From positions 1 to 53,516 of the forward strand of contig NZ_QWLA01000015.1 of the NCBI RefSeq assembly GCF_003574095.1: DNA of 53,516 nucleotides, written 5' to 3'. A model generated the notes under the pieces. The model had not been told where the DNA came from. It was given only the letters and a program-made list of their open reading frames with translations, and did not search any database. Source of the stretch: Calidithermus roseus (GTDB taxonomy: Bacteria; Deinococcota; Deinococci; Deinococcales; Thermaceae). Below, one piece after another: positions 48,909 through 53,516 of the stretch. The stretch's first letter is position 1. Every line of letters begins with the position of its first letter. The translations under genes were made by a program, and so were the position numbers.

Positions 48909-48945
48909 GGCAAAAGGGCGAGCTACCGGCTGGTCCCTACAATCG

Positions 48946-48983
48946 GCGTTTGGCGTTTTAGCGTTCGGCATTGTGCGGCATTT
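48946..48983 (+). repeat. Dispersed short-word repeat between nadA and nadB
   Basis: Contains GGCGTTTGGCGTTTTAGCG, an inverted relative of the AACGCTAAACGCC words at 25180-25205. The nadB ATG begins at its edge. Confidence 0.5.
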
Positions 48984-50549
48984 ATGGAGCTCATCCAAAC
49001 CGAAGTGCTGATCATCGGCAGTGGCATCGGGGGCGGCATCACCGCTTTGAGCCTGGCTGATGCTGGAATACCCGTCACGGTGGTGACCCGCTCGAGCGAT
49101 GGCGAGGAGAGCAATACCGCCTGGGCACAGGGTGGGATCATCTACAAGGGCCCAGGCGATTCGCCCGAGTTGCTCATCGAGGACATCCTGCGGGCGGGGG
49201 CGGGGCACTCCCACCTCGAGGCCGCGCGCATCCTGGCAGAGGAAGGGCCAGCGAAGGTGGAGGAGTGGCTGCTCGAGCGGCTGCAGGTGCCCTTCGACCA
49301 GAGTCCCTCGGGGGAGCTTTCCCTCGCGCTGGAGGGCGGACATTCGTTGCCGCGCATCCTCCACGCCGCCGACGCTACGGGCCTGGCCATCCACCGCGCG
49401 CTCATGGCCGCGCTCGAGGCCCATCCCAGCATCACCCTGCTCAAAGGCCACACCGCCATCGACCTGCTCACCCCGGCCCACCACTCGCTCAACCGCCTGG
49501 ACGTCTATGGGCCACTCTCCTGCGTGGGGGCTTACCTCTTTGACCGCAAAGAGCGCGCCATCAAGCGCTGCATCGCCCGCCATACCGTGCTGGCGACGGG
49601 GGGGCTGGGCCAAGTCTTCCTCAGCAGCACCAACCCGCCGGGGGCCAGGGGCGACGGGGTAGCCATGGCCTACCGGGCAGGGGCGCGGGTGATCAACATG
49701 GAGTTCGTGCAGTTTCACCCCACCACCTTCCACCTCACCGGAGCCCCGCCCTTCCTCATCTCCGAAGCCGTGCGCGGCGAGGGAGCGCGGCTGGTAGACG
49801 CCAGTGGGCAGCCCTTCATGCAGCACTACGACCCCCAGTGGAAAGATCTCGCCCCACGCGACGTGGTGTCCCGCAGCATCTACCACTACATGCTCGAGCA
49901 CGACCTCCCTCACGTGTACCTGGATTTGCGCAGCTACATCCCTAAAGAGAAGATCCTCAGCCACTTCCCCAACATCCACGCCGAATGCCTGCGCTACGGC
50001 ATCGACATCACCCAGGACCTGGTGCCTGTGGTTCCGGGGGCGCATTATTCGTGCGGCGGGGTCTGGGTGGACGGCTGGGGCCAGACCACCCTCCAGGGGC
50101 TCTACGCGGTGGGAGAAGTGGCCTGCACGGGCCTGCACGGGGCCAATCGCCTCGCCAGCACCTCTCTGCTGGAGGGCTTAGTCTGGGGGGACCGCATCGC
50201 CCGCCATATCCGCGGCCACCTCGAGGAGCGCCCCCTCTTCGACCCCGAGCGGATTCCCCCCTGGCAGAACTCAGGCCACTCCGACCCCGACCCCGCCCTG
50301 GTGCAGCAAGACATGAGCGTGATCAAGCACATCATGTGGAACTACGTGGGCCTGGTGCGCACCACCCCCCGCCTCGAGCGCGCCCTGCGGGAGTTGCGCC
50401 ACCTCGAGACCGAGATCGAGGGCTTCTACCGCAACAACCGCCTGAGCGACGGGGTTATCGGCCTGCGAAACGCCGTGCGCACCGCAATCCTCATCGCGAT
50501 GGCGGCCTGGGAAAACAAGCGCAGCATGGGCTGTCACTATCGCGAGTAA
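48984..50549 (+). CDS. nadB: L-aspartate oxidase
   Basis: A 521-aa flavoenzyme oxidising aspartate to iminoaspartate for NadA. FAD motif 'IIGSGIGGGITALSLADAG' is at about 9-27, 'TVLATGGLGQVF' and 'EFVQFHPTTF' are mid-protein, and 'CGGVWVDGWGQTTLQGLYAVGEVACTGLHGANRLASTSLLEGLV' is the C-terminal FAD region (about 355-398). The fumarate-reductase-like helical end ('IMWNYVGLVRTTPRLERAL') closes it. No ribosome site is obvious because a repeat lies just upstream. Confidence 0.95.
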   Translation: MELIQTEVLIIGSGIGGGITALSLADAGIPVTVVTRSSDGEESNTAWAQGGIIYKGPGDSPELLIEDILRAGAGHSHLEAARILAEEGPAKVEEWLLERLQVPFDQSPSGELSLALEGGHSLPRILHAADATGLAIHRALMAALEAHPSITLLKGHTAIDLLTPAHHSLNRLDVYGPLSCVGAYLFDRKERAIKRCIARHTVLATGGLGQVFLSSTNPPGARGDGVAMAYRAGARVINMEFVQFHPTTFHLTGAPPFLISEAVRGEGARLVDASGQPFMQHYDPQWKDLAPRDVVSRSIYHYMLEHDLPHVYLDLRSYIPKEKILSHFPNIHAECLRYGIDITQDLVPVVPGAHYSCGGVWVDGWGQTTLQGLYAVGEVACTGLHGANRLASTSLLEGLVWGDRIARHIRGHLEERPLFDPERIPPWQNSGHSDPDPALVQQDMSVIKHIMWNYVGLVRTTPRLERALRELRHLETEIEGFYRNNRLSDGVIGLRNAVRTAILIAMAAWENKRSMGCHYRE

Positions 50550-50631
50550 AGCGGCTCGAGGACGCGGTAAGCGATCAGCCCTCAGCGGGAGGCTCGTGGC
50601 CCGTGATCTGCTAAGGGGGGCCAAGGCAACC

Positions 50632-50675
50632 CGCGTCTTGCGTCTTGCGTTTTGCATACGACCTGCGCCCGGCGT
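50632..50675 (+). repeat. Dispersed short-word repeat after nadB
   Basis: GCGTCTTGCGTCTTGCGT followed by TTTGCATACGACCTGCGCCC. It aligns with 51516-51555, and its 19-mer CTTGCGTCTTGCGTTTTGC is identical to one at 6703-6721. Confidence 0.6.
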
Positions 50676-50692
50676 TCCCCACATCGACCTCC

Positions 50693-51184
50693 TCACCGCG
50701 TAAAACTCCACGACACCGGCTGCCCGTTGCTATAAGGCATCACCCCGTGAAAAGGGCGCGGATCGTCGTCGAAGACCAGGGGCAGGAAGTGACGGTCGCC
50801 CGGCCACATGGGGAGTTCCATTCGCAGCACGCGCTCGAGCGCGACCCACTCGAGCACCCCCTCGCGGTTGCGCGCTAAAGGCGTGCCGGTCCACTCGGGG
50901 ATGAGGAACACGAAACCAAACCAATCCTCACCGCGCTTGCCGAAGCCGGGCCAGGAGATGGTTCCCCGCAGGATGAGCCTGGTAGCCTCGATGCCCGCTT
51001 CTTCTCGCAGTTCGCGCCGCATCCCGGCGGCCACGTCCTCGTGGGGCTCGAGCTTGCCCCCCAGGCCGTTGTACTTGCCCAGGGCGGGGTCGTCGGGGCG
51101 AGCGTTGCGGTGGATCAGCAGCACCGAGCGGCCATCGGGCGAGAGCACGTAACCGAGCGTGGCCAGGATGGGGGTGTAGGGCAT
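50693..51184 (-). CDS. Nudix hydrolase, MutT-like
   Basis: A 163-aa Nudix protein. The box 'GGKLEPHEDVAAGMRRELREEAG' at about 42-64 matches GX5EX7REUXEEXGU. 'ATLGYVLSPDGRSVLLIHRN' at the start and 'GTISWPGFGKRGEDWFGFVFLIPEW' resemble 8-oxo-dGTP diphosphatase (MutT/YtkD/MTH1-like). It could clean oxidised nucleotides. It stands alone between nadB and a pseudogene region. Confidence 0.85.
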   Translation of the reverse strand: MPYTPILATLGYVLSPDGRSVLLIHRNARPDDPALGKYNGLGGKLEPHEDVAAGMRRELREEAGIEATRLILRGTISWPGFGKRGEDWFGFVFLIPEWTGTPLARNREGVLEWVALERVLRMELPMWPGDRHFLPLVFDDDPRPFHGVMPYSNGQPVSWSFTR

Positions 51185-51254
51185 GGGGGTATCTTAGCGT
51201 GCGCCCCGTATGCCGTTCGCGAGCCCATCCCCGCCCTGATAAACTCGGCGGCGT

Positions 51255-51410
51255 ATGGCCTCACGGTTGCGCTTCCTCGGCAGCGGCGATTCGCAGGGCG
51301 TTCCCCGCTGTGGTGCGAGTGCTCGGTGTGCCAGGAAGCCCGCACCCGAGGGAGCGATGTACGCGTACAACGGGTTGGTGCTCGAGCTACCTCGAGCCGA
51401 GCGGCATAAG
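51255..51410 (+). pseudogene. Frameshifted remnant of a PhnP-like metallo-beta-lactamase-fold hydrolase
   Basis: The frame from ATG 51255 begins 'MASRLRFLGSGDSQGVPR', the usual start of small MBL-fold hydrolases. A shift near 51310 is needed to continue into 'WCECSVCQEARTRG', the cysteine motif that follows in this family. Loss of one G in a TGGTGG run would explain it. No HxHxDH motif follows; after about 150 nt the sequence turns into word repeats. A TAAACT -10 lies 9 nt before the ATG. Confidence 0.55.
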
Positions 51411-51465
51411 CCGTCAGCGGAAGGCTCGTGGCTAGCCCGCCCGTAGCGTGTGGCTCGTAGTTCGT

Positions 51466-51555
51466 CGAGGGTCTAGGGCCGAGGGCTAATGCGTACGACG
51501 TAAGACGTCCGTCCGGCGTCTTGCGTCTTGCGTACAACATATGACCCGCGCCCGA
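51466..51555 (+). repeat. Dispersed short-word repeat before pyrG end
   Basis: Contains GCGTACGACGTA (51491-51502), AAGACGTCCGTCC and CTTGCGTCTTGCGT (51520-51533), so both main words occur together here. The 382-bp gap 51185-51566 holds only this and the pseudogene. Confidence 0.6.
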
Positions 51556-51566
51556 CCCACCCAGCC

Positions 51567-53234
<1,668 letters not shown>

Positions 53235-53516
53235 CCTGCTCTCCTCCAAACAAAAGCTGAACCACCTCACGCGCCTGAGTGGCGTCGAGGCCAGACAGCT
53301 ATGTTTTCACGGGATTTCATCATACCATCTTTGGCCTGTGGCCCGGATGAGTCAGTAGCAAAAGGGTGCGTCCCCGAATCAACCCTAAAGGGCTAAGCTG
53401 CTGGGAAAGCGACATGGCGCACGGTGTCGAAAGAGACGATTGGACGGAGAGAGAATAGCTGGGAGCGGCCAAAGGCCTTGGCGTGGGCCCCGCTGACCGA
53501 CCAGCGAGCCCCGGCG
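53235..53516. other. Right-end region without a confident gene
   Basis: The pyrG upstream region contains TATGAT (53320-53325, minus strand) as a possible -10. On the plus strand a frame is open from GTG 53424 to the edge ('MSKETIGRRENSWERPKAL'), which could be the start of a gene, but no ribosome site or family match supports it. Confidence 0.25.

Noticed and set aside
53424-53516. Open frame at the right edge
   Set aside because: Too short to judge, no ribosome site and no recognisable family; noted only as a region.

Overview
The window is a piece of chromosome from a thermophile of the Deinococcus-Thermus phylum, most likely Thermaceae (Meiothermus or a close relative). This rests on high GC, very frequent CTCGAG (Leu-Glu), GTG and TTG starts, proteins that read like Thermus orthologues (RpoD, MetG, SpeE, MqnC, ClpX, trigger factor) and many genes whose -10 hexamer lies only 6-7 nt before the start codon. 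The species is inferred, not shown.

Left part (1-28.4 kb) is mostly housekeeping. It holds the dxr end and rseP, a glycosyltransferase, mqnC (futalosine menaquinone pathway), two ABC-2 exporters (NatAB-like, and a second one preceded by a possible leader-peptide attenuator), an FAD oxidoreductase, a P460-type cytochrome, Crp and TetR regulators, tRNA-His and tRNA-Leu, tig-clpP-clpX, a DsbA-like protein, speE with an odd speD, a nitrilase-family/rhodanese pair, a TlpA-like protein and a 49-aa membrane protein. Then come metG (with a possible Met-codon leader and terminator), rpiA, bcp, an adenosine-specific kinase family gene, proC, tsaB, an RsmC-like methyltransferase and rpoD.

Middle part (28.4-46.8 kb) is an accessory catabolic island. 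Sixteen genes run on the minus strand behind a strong promoter whose start is covered by an 18-bp LacI-type operator (45983-46000). They encode a cupin, an HpcH/HpaI aldolase, the LacI regulator, two sugar-type ABC importers without ATPases, three tandem double-NTF2 (SnoaL-like) proteins plus one single-domain protein, an SDR, an HpsN-type member of the histidinol dehydrogenase family, a divergent M20 hydrolase and a nitrilase-type amidase. An alpha/beta hydrolase diverges from the cupin. The substrate is unknown. A 588-bp near-identical direct repeat and a hisD-family gene fragment show recent rearrangement.

Right part (46.9-53.5 kb) carries nadC-nadA-nadB (NAD synthesis), a Nudix hydrolase, a frameshifted remnant of a metallo-beta-lactamase-fold hydrolase and pyrG.

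Many intergenic gaps contain degenerate short-word repeats (GCGTACGACGTA, CTTGCGTCTTGCGT and related words), and similar sequence appears inside metG as an in-frame linker.
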